A DNA stretch of 64,000 nt from Allomyces arbusculus (GCA_027604705.1 JADHYV010000032.1:62001-126000); one strand, 5' to 3'. Shown: positions 42,418-53,185, numbered from the stretch's first letter. Notes: generated by a model from the sequence alone, not told the origin. A program made the numbers and translations.

Positions 42418-45343
42418 TCACATCCCCGGCATGACCGAGCGTCGTCTCGTATCCTCGCCCGCGGGCAGTACCACCGCCGGCGCTGGGATCCCTAACGCAT
42501 CGATCCCGGCAAGCTTGGTTTCAGTCGCGGCATCCAACAACTCATCCTCCTCGACCGCGGCGCCCTCGTCATCCCCCTCCTCGGCCTCTTCAGGGAACCA
42601 TGCGTCGGCATGCACAATCATATCCTGCACAACCGCATTTTGCGGCTCGGTATTCCAAATCGCGTCCAGCGACTCTTCCACGCCCTTTGGCGGCTTGAGC
42701 AAATTCGGGCCAAACACAATCGCCAAATTGGCCGCGTCCATCTTGGTCCGCTCGGCGTGCGCAGCGAGCCGGTGCAGGTGCCGGATCAGGTGCGCGAGCG
42801 TGGGCGCGTGCGCGGGCGGTAACTTGCGCAGGACGTCACGCACGGCCTGCGCGCGCGCGATCGAAGGGCCGGGCACTTTACCCGCCTGCATCCAATCGGC
42901 GTAGAGGTCGCCGCACAGCAGCGGGTCGGCGAGGTCGCGGAAAAACATTTTCAGAATGCCTGACACGACGTGCACGTCGTACGCGGCCACGTCCGGTGGA
43001 CAGTCGGGTGAGGCCGCGGAGGTCGGCGGCGGCGACGGGCTGGCGGCCGAGGACGGGCTTGGCACGGGGATCGGCGGTCCCGACCCGAGTGGAGCGACGT
43101 GCCCACCCGCCGCAATGAGCGCGGCCCTCAGGCGCTGAATCGCGGCAGCATTGCCCGAAATCCGGTAAATTCCCTCGAGCTGTGTGCCCTTGCGCTCGAC
43201 AAACGTCGTGCACGCGGCAACGAGCGCGGGCACGCCGTGCGCCGCAATCTGCGCGAGGAACCCGCCAAACACGGGCAGAGATGCGGGCGACGCGGGCCCG
43301 GGCGACGCGAGCATCGCGTCTTTGCCTGTCTTGGACCCGCCGCGCTTGAAGAACCGCATCACTTTACTGCCCGTCGACGAGGCGGTGCTGGGCGATGCCT
43401 GCAGATCGAACGGCGACGACGCGGCGAGGTCGGTGCCCGACGGGGACGATGCGGGGCGCCCGGAAGTGGGGCGCGCCTTGTCGGCCTTGTCGGCCTTGTC
43501 TTTTTTCTTGCTCGCGCGCTCAGACTGCGGTGACCCGCTCCCCCCACCGATCCCCGCAAGCTTGCTCATGAGACTCGCCTGGACCGACTCGCTGTTCAAA
43601 TCGCGCGAGGCCGATGCGGCCTTGTCGCGGTCGATCGTCGGGACTGGCGCGTGCGGCATGAGATCTTCCTTGCGCGGTGCCGCTAAGAGAGCCTATCTGC
43701 GTGAGCAACTCTGCCCTCCAAATTTGTCCCGGCAAAAAACTGCGTACCGCTACAATTCAACGACGGCGACCGGGACCGGCGGAACATGCCCGCGAGTGTC
43801 GCCGACGGCGACGTTGCACTCACCGACCCGCTCTCATCAGGAACCACCAGAGCCAACGGCCGCGATCCGCTACGTACCGGCGGCGAATCCGGGCGCGCTG
43901 ACAGGACCTTGAGCGACCCAAACGACTCCGATCTCGGCTTGGCCCCCACATCATCGTCGTCGTCGTGAGGCAGCGGCAGCGGCGATGCGCAGAGCACAGG
44001 GGCCGCCACTGCCGCGAGCGGCGACCGCGGCTGCGCCGGTTCCGGTGCTGCAGGCGGGGAAGTCGTCGTGGAAGAAGTAGAAGTCGCGAGCAGGTCGGCC
44101 GACCCAGACATGCGCAACGCGTCAATACTGCGGCGCGTGGAGGTGGTATTGAGTTGCGATTCTTGCGACGACTATGTGCCATGATACGCGTGGAAGAAGA
44201 AAGTGAGTGGGGTGGACAAGGCAGTGCATGCACGCGCGCGCAAGCGGCACGGACTTTGAGCACCGTGTCGAGCTGCGAAATGAACGACCCGAGCTCCGAG
44301 TCGGCGAGTTTCCCCTGCGACCGCCACCGCGCAGGGCTCACGGGCGCCGCGGATGCGGACGCCGGGTCCGAATCAGTGGCGGGCGGATCGCGTGTGCGAC
44401 TCGGCGCCACCGCGTCAGGGCTCGTCGACTCCCTGCCCGCCCCTGTGGCAGCAGAAACAGATGCAGCACCGGCGACGCGTGCAGGCGCCCCCGCTATCGT
44501 CGCCGATACGCGGCGCGGCCCTTCATGGGGCGACACTTCGCCCGCCTGCTTGCGCAGAGCATTCGCAATCGCCGCGACCTGTCCGCTCCCCGCAGGCCGC
44601 CCGCCGTCGACCGATGCGCGCGCGAGAACGTGCGCGGGCTTGACGCGAGGATCAAAGACGCGTGCAAGTTCCGCGACACGCGAGGGCACGGGTGGACGCA
44701 GCGGCTCCTCGGGCGGCGCAGCGCGTGGGAGCGGGATGGGCTCAGACTCGTTTGATTCCGGGACCGTCGGTGGAGCGCGCGAGGGTGCGGCCGATGCGGG
44801 ACTCGTGACGATGCGCGACCCGGCGGGGGTCGGCGGGAGCTGGATCGAAGCCGGGGGTATGGGTGCCGAAGCCGGCGGGGGAGTCGCGGGGGCCGGCGAG
44901 CTGAGTGCCGAGAAGCTCGGAAACGGGCTGACGCCCGCGGGCGTTGGGAGCGTCGGTGGCGCCGGCATGTCGATAGTGAGCGGGCGCTACATCAATAAAC
45001 ATGGCGAGTCAGAGAGCGTAGGCGAGGTGCATGACGGAGCACAGAATGCGCGTACGAGGACCGGTGCGGGCGGCGGTGCAGGAGTCACTGGGGTCGTTGG
45101 CGGGCTCGGTGCAGTCGGTGTAGCAGACCAGCGCGACGAGCGGCCAAGCGTGCCGTTCTGGCCTGGCGCAGGAACGTCGCTCGCGAGGCTCGTCGGTGGT
45201 TCCCAGCGCGTCTCCCGCGTGATCTTATTGTAGTAGTAGATGCGCCCCGTCTCGGGCGCGCGCACGGCCTTCCAGTTGGCAGGGAGCGGCGCGGTGACCA
45301 CGGTGCCTGCGCCGGCACGCGCGGCGGGATCTCCGTCGGCCAT
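42418..45343 (-). CDS. WW domain-RhoGAP protein
   Basis: Four exons (45343-45056, 44986-44255, 44171-43748, 43682-42418) give 902 aa; introns are 69, 83 and 65 nt. A WW domain at residues 20-50 (LPANWKAVRAPETGRIYYYN, then TRWEPP; Trp24, Trp47, Pro50) starts the protein. A long Pro/Ser/Ala-rich disordered middle follows, with a basic patch near MRFFKRGGSK. The C-terminal RhoGAP domain spans about 620-830 with the arginine finger in GIYRISGN, MFFRDLADPLLC and MDAANLAIVFGPNLL. A Pro/Ser/Gly loop of about 40 residues is inserted inside the GAP domain after the first helices. It should inactivate a Rho/Rac/Cdc42 GTPase where the WW domain docks on Pro-rich partners. No PH or BAR domain is seen. 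Confidence 0.9.
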
Positions 45344-45939
45344 GGTGATGCTCGGGTGGGCGGCAGCGATGGCGTCAAGCCCTCACGGCCGTGCGGGCTG
45401 GGTAATGCAGGCTGGGAGGCACGTCAGGGATGGGCAGAGGGGGTGCGCGGGGTCGCGGGCCGATGTGGCCGGCGCCGAGTTGGGGCGCCGCGGCGGCAGT
45501 GGCGGGCGGGACTCTGTGCGGCGCGGCGCGCGGGCCATAAGCGCGGATCGATTGCGATTGAATGCAGCAAGTGCGGGTGCGGCGGTGCAAGGGCGCGCGG
45601 GCAGAACGGCCGCGGCAATCAAGTCGACGGCGGTCTGCTCCCCAGCGAGACGCGAGTGGGCGTAAATGCAATGTGAGCGAAAGTCGAGCTGATATCGGGC
45701 AGTGAATCACGGATTGACTGAGGTAGGAGTCGGCGAATGCGGCCCTTCGGCACGCGGTCACGTGTAAGCATGATTTGCGACTCGGCGCTGGTCGGATTTC
45801 GGAGCCATCCCTCTTTGCGCATCCCTGCTGCCCACGCGTGCCCACCACGATCACCGACCGTGAAAAGCGACCACCGTCGCCTCGCTCGATCGACTTCACT
45901 CTCCCTGACCTCTCCAGCACGTCGAGCACCTGCACCGCC
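45344..45939. other. divergent intergenic region
   Basis: The shared upstream region of the WW-RhoGAP and phosphoserine aminotransferase genes. Very GC-rich up to about 45620. No TATA seen. Confidence 0.4.
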
Positions 45940-47166
45940 ATGTCCAACAGCACCACCAAGCCCGCCGCGGCGCCCGCTGCACTCGCGCCGACGCCGGCCG
46001 CGACCCCGGCGCGTGCCATCAACATGAACGCCGGTCCCGGCGCACTGCCGCCCTCGGTCCTTGCTGAAGCTGCGCGCGCCGTCTCCGAGGGCGTGCAGGG
46101 CACGCCCGGGCTCTCGATTCTCTCCATTTCGCACCGCTCCCCGGCGTTTGACGCGATTCTCGCCAAGGCCGACGCCGACCTGCGCGCGCTGCTCAACATT
46201 CCCGAGTCCTACGCGGTCCTGTGGATGCAGGGCGGCGCCTCGACCCAGTTCCACGCCGTCGCGGCTAATTTGCTCGCACGCGCACCCGCGGGCGCCAAGG
46301 TGCCCGTCACGGCCGACTATGTCGTGTCCGGCACGTGGTCGTCCAAAGCCGCCGAGGCCGCGCGTGCCGCTGGCGTGCAGGTGAACGTGGTTAATCCGGC
46401 TGTCTCCAAGGACGTGACCGTTGCTGACCCGGCGGCGTGGACGCCGACGACGGGCAAGACGGCGCCGCTCTACTCGTACCTGTGCTCCAACGAGACGGTC
46501 AACGGGATTGAGCTCTTGCACGACGAGGCGCGCGTCCTGAAGGCGCTGCACCCGACCGCGCCCGTGGTCGCCGACATGTCGTCGGACCTGCTGGCCATGC
46601 CGATCGACGTGACCAAGTACGCTCTCATTTTCGCAGGCGCGCAAAAGAACTTGGGCCCGGCAGGCGTCACGCTCGTGATCCTGCGCAAGGACCTGCTGGC
46701 CACGCCCGCACACCCGACCGCGAGACTGCCGCTGATGCTCGACTACGCGACCTACCTCGCGTCCAACTCGCTCTACAACACGCCGCCCGTCTACGCCATG
46801 TTCGTGACAGGCTTGGTTCTGCAGTGGATGCGCGAGAATGGCGGTCTTAAGTGGGCGGTCCCGCGCGCCGCCGCGAAAGCGGCCAAGGTCTATGCGGCGC
46901 TCGAGTCGATGCGGCATTACGCGCCGATCATTGCCAAGCCCTGGCGCAGTTTGACCAACATCGTGTTCCGTGTCGTCGATGCCGACGGGAAACCTGATGA
47001 GAGGCTCGAAGCCAAGTTTGTCAAGTTTGCCGAGACGCGTGGGATCGTGGGGTTGGCCGGGCACCGGTCAGTCGGCGGCTGCCGCGCAAGTCTCTATAAT
47101 GCGGTCACGCCCGAGGAGGTCGACGTGCTCGTCCAGGTGCTGGCCGAGTTTGACAAACTGTTGTGA
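45940..47166 (+). CDS. SER1: phosphoserine aminotransferase
   Basis: An intronless 408-aa protein. The PLP enzyme converts 3-phosphohydroxypyruvate and glutamate to phosphoserine, the second step of serine synthesis. Family signs: MNAGPGALPPSVL (MNFxAGPAxLP-type start of the fold), ISHRSPAF, WMQGGASTQFHAVAANLL, SYLCSNETVNGIE, VVADMSSDLLAMPID, and the Schiff-base lysine in IFAGAQKNLGPAG (Lys236). The C-terminal GGCRASLYNAVTPEEVDVL carries the conserved phosphate-binding Arg. The ATG at 45940 gives an N-terminal extension of about 26 residues (Ala/Pro/Thr-rich) before the fold. It could be a weak targeting sequence or a flexible tail; it lacks the Arg pattern of a mitochondrial signal. Confidence 0.95.
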   Translation: MSNSTTKPAAAPAALAPTPAATPARAINMNAGPGALPPSVLAEAARAVSEGVQGTPGLSILSISHRSPAFDAILAKADADLRALLNIPESYAVLWMQGGASTQFHAVAANLLARAPAGAKVPVTADYVVSGTWSSKAAEAARAAGVQVNVVNPAVSKDVTVADPAAWTPTTGKTAPLYSYLCSNETVNGIELLHDEARVLKALHPTAPVVADMSSDLLAMPIDVTKYALIFAGAQKNLGPAGVTLVILRKDLLATPAHPTARLPLMLDYATYLASNSLYNTPPVYAMFVTGLVLQWMRENGGLKWAVPRAAAKAAKVYAALESMRHYAPIIAKPWRSLTNIVFRVVDADGKPDERLEAKFVKFAETRGIVGLAGHRSVGGCRASLYNAVTPEEVDVLVQVLAEFDKLL

Positions 47167-47486
47167 GCATGGGAGGCGCCGCTTCGGATTGCTTCGTGCA
47201 ACGTAGTGAATGAAAAGCATTGCAGCATTGGCTCATGTATCGTTAAAGCACACCACAAGCGCAGGCGGCAAAGCCAAACGCCAACCCAAAGACGCCCATT
47301 CGGCGACAACAGAGGTTGACGTGCGCACGATGTCGGCATTGGTCGGCGACATGCCGAATAGGTAAAGTCCAGATATGGGGCAGAAGAAACCAAACTTCAA
47401 AAGGGTTTTTTGTGATATGAGTGAACCCTTGCTTTGTTCTGAATTGACATCCAACAGAATGTATCCAAAAATGGACATCGGGATTC
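47167..47486. other. short intergenic region with tRNA terminator
   Basis: This follows the aminotransferase gene. It holds the T5 terminator of the tRNA gene (minus strand, 47467-47471) and nothing else recognisable. Confidence 0.4.
47467..47471 (-). terminator. RNA polymerase III terminator (T5)
   Basis: Five T on the minus strand, 15 nt beyond the 3' end of the tRNA gene, as expected for Pol III termination. Confidence 0.65.
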
Positions 47487-47558
47487 TGCGCCGTCCGGGA
47501 TTCGAACCCGGGAAACCACCTTGGAAGGGTGGGATGATAACCTCTTCACCAACGGCGC
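47487..47558 (-). tRNA. tRNA-Gly (anticodon UCC)
   Basis: A 72-nt cloverleaf on the minus strand. The acceptor stem GCGCCGT pairs with ACGGCGC, the D arm contains TGGTGAAGAGGTT (A box), and the anticodon stem CCACC/GGTGG frames the loop CTTCCAA, giving anticodon TCC. The T arm is CCGGGTTCGAATCCCGG (B box). The discriminator is A and no CCA is encoded. No intron. Confidence 0.95.
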
Positions 47559-47579
47559 TTGCGACTCTGCGCGAACGTA

Positions 47580-47780
47580 AATGCTGACTTGAACTCGCAA
47601 TAGTCGACTGCGACGACAACCGCGAACATCTCGGACTGCGGGCCGGAGGACAGGTGCACTGCAACATCGTGCGCCGCCTTGGGGAAGAAAACGCCAGCAC
47701 CCCCTGCACCCGTGGTTGGCTCGAGCGACCCGTCGGTGTGCGTCACGAGCGTCCGCGCGCTGTCACCGCTGCCGACCCGC
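47580..47780 (-). mobile_element. RNase H-like fragment, probable retroelement relic
   Basis: Minus-strand translation includes TLVTHTDGSLEPTTGAGGAG and, further on, GPQSEMFAVVVAVDY. The spacing of the first Asp (HTDGS) and the Glu (SEMFAV, in place of AELxAI) fits the start of an RNase H fold as found at the end of reverse-transcriptase polyproteins. Only this part is present and it is broken; the family (LINE or LTR kin) cannot be told. It abuts the tRNA gene, a common insertion neighbourhood. A decayed host RNase H is possible. Confidence 0.35.
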
Positions 47781-48624
47781 AACGTAGTTGACTGGGAATC
47801 GGTGGGTCCGCGGCCGCGACAAACACGCCCTGTCGGGTCACTGCAGTGCTGTGGCCGTGCGACGCGGCGGTCGGGCAGAGTGGGAGCGCGAGCAGGTCGA
47901 AGGCGCCGTTGCGCCAGTCGAGCAACTTGTCCGGACTGAGCCGTCTATCTTGCTGCTGTGCTTGCCGTCGCCGCGGCCGTGCTTGCCAAGTCAGAGCTTG
48001 ACGACAGCGAGCTTGGCACCGCTGTAGCCGCGCAGGGTCGTGACGTTGAACGGGAGGGTTTAGCTTTCTAGTCGCCGCCATCAATTGCCGCCCGCGCGTT
48101 CAAGTTGCTGAGGAAGGTGGCCCGGGTGCGCGGGCAGACAAAATTTGTTTTGGAGCTGACCCACACGCCGTGCCGGCTCTCGTCTTGTTTGTGTGTATTG
48201 CTCTCCCAGCAACGGTCATCGGCTGCGCAAGTTTTGGATGCAGCTGATCCGCGATAAAACACCGTCCTCTTCACCAACGGCGCTGAATTCTCGAGCAAGG
48301 GACAGAATTCATTTTCATAATCACAATTCGATTCAAACCCATCAACTCTGATGGACCTATTTCCGTCCTCCGCTTTTAGTAGACAATTGGCGCTCGGCAT
48401 TGAAGTTCTCCATCGAGCATGCCGATCGCGCATCTGAACTCCAGAAGTTTGAAATCCTGGTGTATCAATCCAAAACACGCTAAACGGGGAATCCGGCATC
48501 ACACGTGCGCAACTCTCGACTTGAACGTTGCCCGCGCAGCGCCAACAGCACAACCAACGAAAAACAATGTCCAAAAACCATCTAAATACAATCTACACGC
48601 CCTCTACGGGGAGAATTCTTCTCT
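47781..48624. other. intergenic debris with tRNA-Gly 5' fragment
   Basis: No supported gene. At 48266-48284 the 19 bases CCTCTTCACCAACGGCGCT are identical to the 5' end of the tRNA-Gly at 47487-47558 and in the same orientation. The rest of the tRNA is absent there. A 168-codon minus-strand frame (48068-48574) overlaps this fragment and shows no family features. Confidence 0.4.
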
Positions 48625-50551
48625 CTACGCGGCCGGTGCCGTCGGTGCGGGCGCAATGCCCACGGCGTTCTTAGCCTTGCCATTCTTGTTCCGCCGGCGC
48701 ATCTTGGCAAGCACAAACATGAGCAGCACGCCGAGCCCGGCCAGCGGGAGCATCGAGTAGATGCAGATATCGTAGACGTGCGTCTTGTCGACGCCCTTGT
48801 GCCGCTGGGCCTTGATGACAGCCGTGAAGCCCTAAAGGTTCGGACAAGGGAAAGGTGAGCCGCAAGCAGGGGAGAAGGCCCGTGATAAAAAAGGGTGGAG
48901 AAGGAACGTACCACGCCGCCAATGACACCGCCCGACGCCCAACTCGTAATCATGACGCCGTAGAGCGCGCCAAAGTGCTTGGGCCCAAACGACTCGGTGA
49001 TCAGACCCGGCACGAGCCCGAGCGCGGCGCCGTAGGTGGTCGTCAGAACCCACATGGAGATGCAGTAGACGATAAACATTTCGCCGTGGAACGAGAAGAG
49101 CAGCACCACCATGCTGATGATCGTCACGACGATGCTGGCCAGGAACAGCGGGAACGTGCCGAGCTTGTCGGACAAGCCGCCAAAAAGCAGCCGGCCGATC
49201 ACGTTGAAGAACCCGTTCACGCCTACGACCCAGGTCGCCGTCGTGGTCGGCTTGCCAAACGCCGATTTGACCATGTCGGCCACACGCGAGACCATGACCA
49301 GACCGGGAATGACCGACAGGAAGTAGACAATGTAGATCATGATGTAGAGCGGCGAACGCAGTTCCTGGACGAGCGTCAGCTCGGGCGCGGCGGGGGCGGT
49401 CGTCGCCGACGAGTCGGGTGTCGGGTCGGTCTCGGCGGGCTTGGTCGTGGGCTTGATCCGTGCCGCGGGAGAGACCGCCGTGACAGACGGGCGGTGCGAT
49501 CCGAGTCCAGCGACCGCGACGGGCGTCGGGCGCGTCGGCGAGTGCACACCGCCCGCGGGCTTGTCGGCGTCGGTGATGAGCGAGGGTGGGGCCGGGTACC
49601 GCAGCACAAACGATGCAATGAAGTGGATGACAAAGTAGGTGATGCCGAGGACGATAAAGCAGTACATGGGCCCGAGCGATTGCAGGAGCGCGGCTTGCGT
49701 AAACGACGCGACCACGGAACCGGCACCGAACGCGCCGACGGCAATGCCCGACGCGAGACCGCGCTTTTCGGGGTACCACCGCTGAAGGACTAGAAGACGA
49801 GCACATGGGCGTCAGCCGAGGGCCGGAGCATCATCCATGGGGCAGCGAACGGAAACGTACCAGCAACGGGAGTAATGTACGCCATGCCGATACCGGCACC
49901 GCCAAACAGACCGTAACCGAGGTAGAGAATCCATACTTGGTGCACTGCGCACCCGAGAGCCGACAGCATTTGGCCAATCAAGAACAGGATGGCACCCGTG
50001 ACGGAGACAAAGAAGGGACCGCGCCGCTCGAGGACGGGGCCAATCAGGCACGATGCGACACCAAAACAGCCCACGGCTACGTAGAACGTTTCGGAAATCG
50101 ACTCTTCGGTCGCGTCGGCGCCCATGACCTCCTTGATTGGGCCGTTATACACGGACCTGGATAAGTGGATGTATCGCGTCCAAAGTGAGCAAGTCATTCG
50201 GTCACGCGAAAATAGCGCTGGAATGGTGGCGAAATCATGGTGGGAGTGCGATGCCCCGATGGGCTTCGTGATTCGAGGGCGAATGCATACCAGGCGTAGA
50301 AGGATCCCTGGAGTGATGGAGTATCACAGCCACATCAGAAACGGAATCGACACGCTGAAAAAAAGAGACGATCGCGCGTCGTCGCGGTCAGCACATACCA
50401 CGCAGACTTGGATGACGATGCATGCCGGGATCAGCATCCACCGCTTGAACGGGACATGGCCGGCAATGAGGAACTTCTCCTTTTCGATGTCGGCGAGCGT
50501 GCGGCGTGACCGCGTGTCGGAAAAGTGGTTGGCGAGCCAGTTGCCGCCCAT
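48625..50551 (-). CDS. MFS transporter, oxalate/formate antiporter (OFA) / monocarboxylate type
   Basis: Five exons (50551-50399, 50307-50291, 50156-49861, 49789-48912, 48831-48625) give 516 aa. The second exon is only 17 nt and is required: joined, it reads IVIQVCV-GSFYAW-SVYNGPI, matching the OFA family's helix-1 motif GSVYAWSVFNGPL. Other signs: GCAVHQVWILYLGYGLFGGA, LQRWYPEKRGLASGIAVGAF (MFS motif between helices 4 and 5), a 90-residue polar central loop (Pro/Ala/Thr), then GLVPGLITESFGPKHFGALY. Twelve helices are expected in the plasma membrane. Substrate is likely a small organic or monocarboxylic acid. The ATG at 50551 is the first after a TATA box. Introns are 91, 134, 71 and 80 nt. 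Confidence 0.9.
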
Positions 50552-50688
50552 GGTGTAGGTAGGATCAGACGTGTCGTCGTCGTGGTCGAGGTCGTCGTTG
50601 TGGTAATGGTAGTCACCGTCGTCGTCGGAGCGCGCCGGGCCGTAGGGAGAAGAGATCGCGACATCCAGGGCGCCGGGGGTCGACGTGA

Positions 50689-50695
50689 CTTTATA
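50689..50695 (-). promoter_or_regulatory. TATA box of the MFS transporter gene
   Basis: The minus strand reads TATAAAG, 138 nt upstream of the ATG at 50551. It excludes the in-frame upstream extension as coding. Confidence 0.5.
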
Positions 50696-51104
50696 CCGCG
50701 GCGCGAGTCCGCTTCGCCATCGCCATAAATTCGATGTGCGTGTTGCGAATGATGTCGAGGCGCCATGGGCGCCAAGCGCGCGTGCAGCGAGGGCGAGGAC
50801 GGGCGGGGACAAATAGACGTGGGGCAAGTGCGCGCCATGCTGGCATGCAACTCGGTCGCGAATTTCATCGGTTGGGAGCACGCAAGGGACCAGTGATCAC
50901 GGCCGACCCGACGGTGTCGCGTCCATGCTGGCGATGCCGTGCTGGTCCTGCTTGAGGTTTTGGCCCATCCGCATGGTCGCGCCTTCATTCGATAACATGC
51001 CTGTCGATTCCTGTCGATTCCCGCGCACAGTGACGGTGGCGTGGCGGTCGTCTAGACAACACAAGTCGCGCGAAACGTTTTGCCTTCGTCGTCGCGTGTG
51101 GTAC

Positions 51105-51122
51105 GGGGGGGGGGGGGGGGGG
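51105..51122 (+). repeat. G18 homopolymer tract
   Basis: Eighteen consecutive G. Together with the tracts at 32406 and 42357 this is the third long G/C run in 20 kb. Confidence 0.9.
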
Positions 51123-51604
51123 TTTGGCGACGGGATCGGGTGGACAAGTCGCGCGCGCATGGGAGCAAGGCAATCGCGATCAACCAGGTCGGGCTGGCGC
51201 GCGCAACGGTCGCGCGCCGGCGGGGTACTGGGCAACTCCCGAGACCCTCTGCGTTGGTGCCTATTTGGATTGCCTCGAGCAAGCCGCGAACAACGGGCGG
51301 TCGCGAAAGAATGTGATCCAATCCGTCTTTCGTGATAGGAGCGGATCGTTGCGCCCCCAGCCATCAGCGAAACGAAGCCGAAACGGCGCGGACGTCAAGG
51401 ATTTCGAGCGCGTGCGCGCGGCTGAGCGTCGGTGGCAGCACCCCATGACGCACGGTGCGTCGGTCAGGACGGGTTGCTCGCGAATCAAACAAATGGACAG
51501 GGAGACATTTCGGTGATCGTGGGGACCGGCGGGACAATCGCAAACGGTGGATGAAATGTTGACGTCGGTTGCAAATGCCGTGTTCCGAAATGTGCAGGTC
51601 GATA

Positions 51605-51706
51605 TGGCGCCACCGCACGAACGGTGGCGAAAACCCGTTCTCCAAGCCGAAGCAAAGCGCATTTTCAAGTTTTCCGGATTGCAAAACGGTGGCGCGCCAC
51701 CGCAAA
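51605..51706. repeat. cluster of CGCCACCG inverted repeats
   Basis: The plus strand has GGCGCCACCG at about 51608, CGGTGGCG a few bases on (an 8-bp hairpin with a 6-nt loop), and the perfect 16-base palindrome CGGTGGCGCGCCACCG at about 51689-51704. They could be protein-binding sites upstream of LSM5 or chance in GC-rich DNA. Confidence 0.45.
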
Positions 51707-52177
51707 GATGCCTCGAGAAGCGACCTGGAAAGTGCATGGATGGTTTTGGAAGCAAGTGTGGCGCTTTTTGGTTCAAGTTTGTCCCGACCGGACGAAGTTG
51801 GGCCGAATCGACTCGCGAATTATTGACTGCCCGCAGCCAGCGAGGGCCAGTGGCCAGCGGCGAGATGGCCATGCTCTTTGCGAGGAGTTGCAGCGGGGTT
51901 GGCCATGTTGACGAAGCGCACCACCACCGTCTCGTCGAGGACTGTCGAGCAAGCTTGCGATGGAGCTGAACACAAGAGGAATGTGAAGGGCCATGTCACG
52001 CGTTAATCACGAGTCGCACGCGAGCAACCTGCGAGATGGCCCGTGTCGCCTGCGAGGCAGCTGCTCAACGACGACCGCAATTTTCGACCACCAGCTGCCT
52101 ACGCGTGCCCAGGAAACGCGACTGCCGGCAATCTAACCTCGGCCTCATTTGTCAACGACTGAACCCGACCAAACAAG

Positions 52178-52831
52178 ATGGCAGCCGTTTCTCAGATGCT
52201 TCCGCTCGGTTTGGATCTTCGGCTTCGTCACCCGTGAATCTGGGCACGCGTCGACCATGGACCAGCAAATAACTGATTCGAGTATGATTTGCGCTGTTTA
52301 TCCAGAGCTCATCGACAAGTGCATCGGCTCGCGCTTGTGGGTCATCATGAAGTCGGAAAAGGAGTTCACGGGCACGCTGGTTGGCTTTGACGACTTCGTC
52401 AGTGCGTATCGCGCTCGTTGGGAACAAAATCATCCATTTCTCGTCGCCGATACCCGTGACGGACGCGAGTTTTCTCGTGGAGCTGATGATCTTTTTTGCT
52501 ATGTGCTGTAGACATGGTGCTCGAGGACGTGACCGAGTTGTACGCTTCGTATCTCTTCTTTTTTGGGTGGAGAGAGTGTATTCCGCTCTCGAGACCATAC
52601 TCACCAGCGTTCTCGCGCAAACCAACAGTACCAAGACGCCGACGGGCTTCACGACAACCAAGCTGTCACAGATCCTGCTGAACGGCAACAACATCGTCAT
52701 GGTGCGCATGCTCGTTTGCGACCCGCGTTGCCCCGCGACGCTAACACTTTCTCACTCACCTTCTTGTAACTGTTTGCTGCATGCTCCACGTCTAGATGGT
52801 CCCTGGTGGCGAGTACGTTCACGCACAATGA
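52178..52831 (+). CDS. LSM5: Sm-like protein Lsm5
   Basis: Five small exons (52178-52208, 52306-52401, 52512-52539, 52629-52701, 52796-52831) give 87 aa. It is part of the Lsm1-7 ring (mRNA decay) and Lsm2-8 ring (U6 snRNA). Joined sequence: [20 protein letters not shown], then [20 protein letters not shown] (Sm1), [11 protein letters not shown], and [20 protein letters not shown] (Sm2), an almost full match to fungal Lsm5. Introns of 97, 110, 89 and 94 nt interrupt it, giving the highest intron density in the window; the first exon is 31 nt and the third 28 nt. Confidence 0.95.
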
Positions 52832-53185
52832 CCACAGATTTGTCCAAACCGCGAACTCAGGACATTATCGCCCCTGTAGAGGCCCGACGGCCGCATAATC
52901 TGCTGCTCTTGCCGCTTCGGGTCGTCCTTGCCCATGTACATAAATTCGTTTTTGTGCAGCCATTGTCTTACGTGGCAATATTCGCTTCGATCGACGATTG
53001 TATTTCGCCCTGCGAGAAAACCAATCCCCTGCGAGAAAACCAATCTAAACTCCAACAAGCGGCAAGCAGAAGACAACATGAGACACGACCAAATCCGAGG
53101 AAACAAAACAAATCCAAGCGAACATCAACGGAACCGGAACGCGCGCGCGACTCGCCAGGGCGGAGCCATCCGCACCGCGCCCAAC
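52832..53185. other. convergent intergenic region
   Basis: A 3'-to-3' spacer between LSM5 and the bHLH gene. No gene seen. Confidence 0.45.

Larger units (their letters stand above)
50696..52177. other. divergent intergenic region with G18 tract and inverted repeats
   Basis: Roughly 1.5 kb between the MFS and LSM5 genes. It contains G18 at 51105-51122 and three copies of CGCCACCG/CGGTGGCG within 51605-51706, one pair forming the palindrome CGGTGGCGCGCCACCG. A 203-codon minus-strand frame (51261-51872) covers these repeats and is not protein-like. Confidence 0.4.

Noticed and set aside
45619-47064. 481-codon minus-strand frame opposite phosphoserine aminotransferase
   Set aside because: Antisense of a clear enzyme; Arg/Gly/His-rich.
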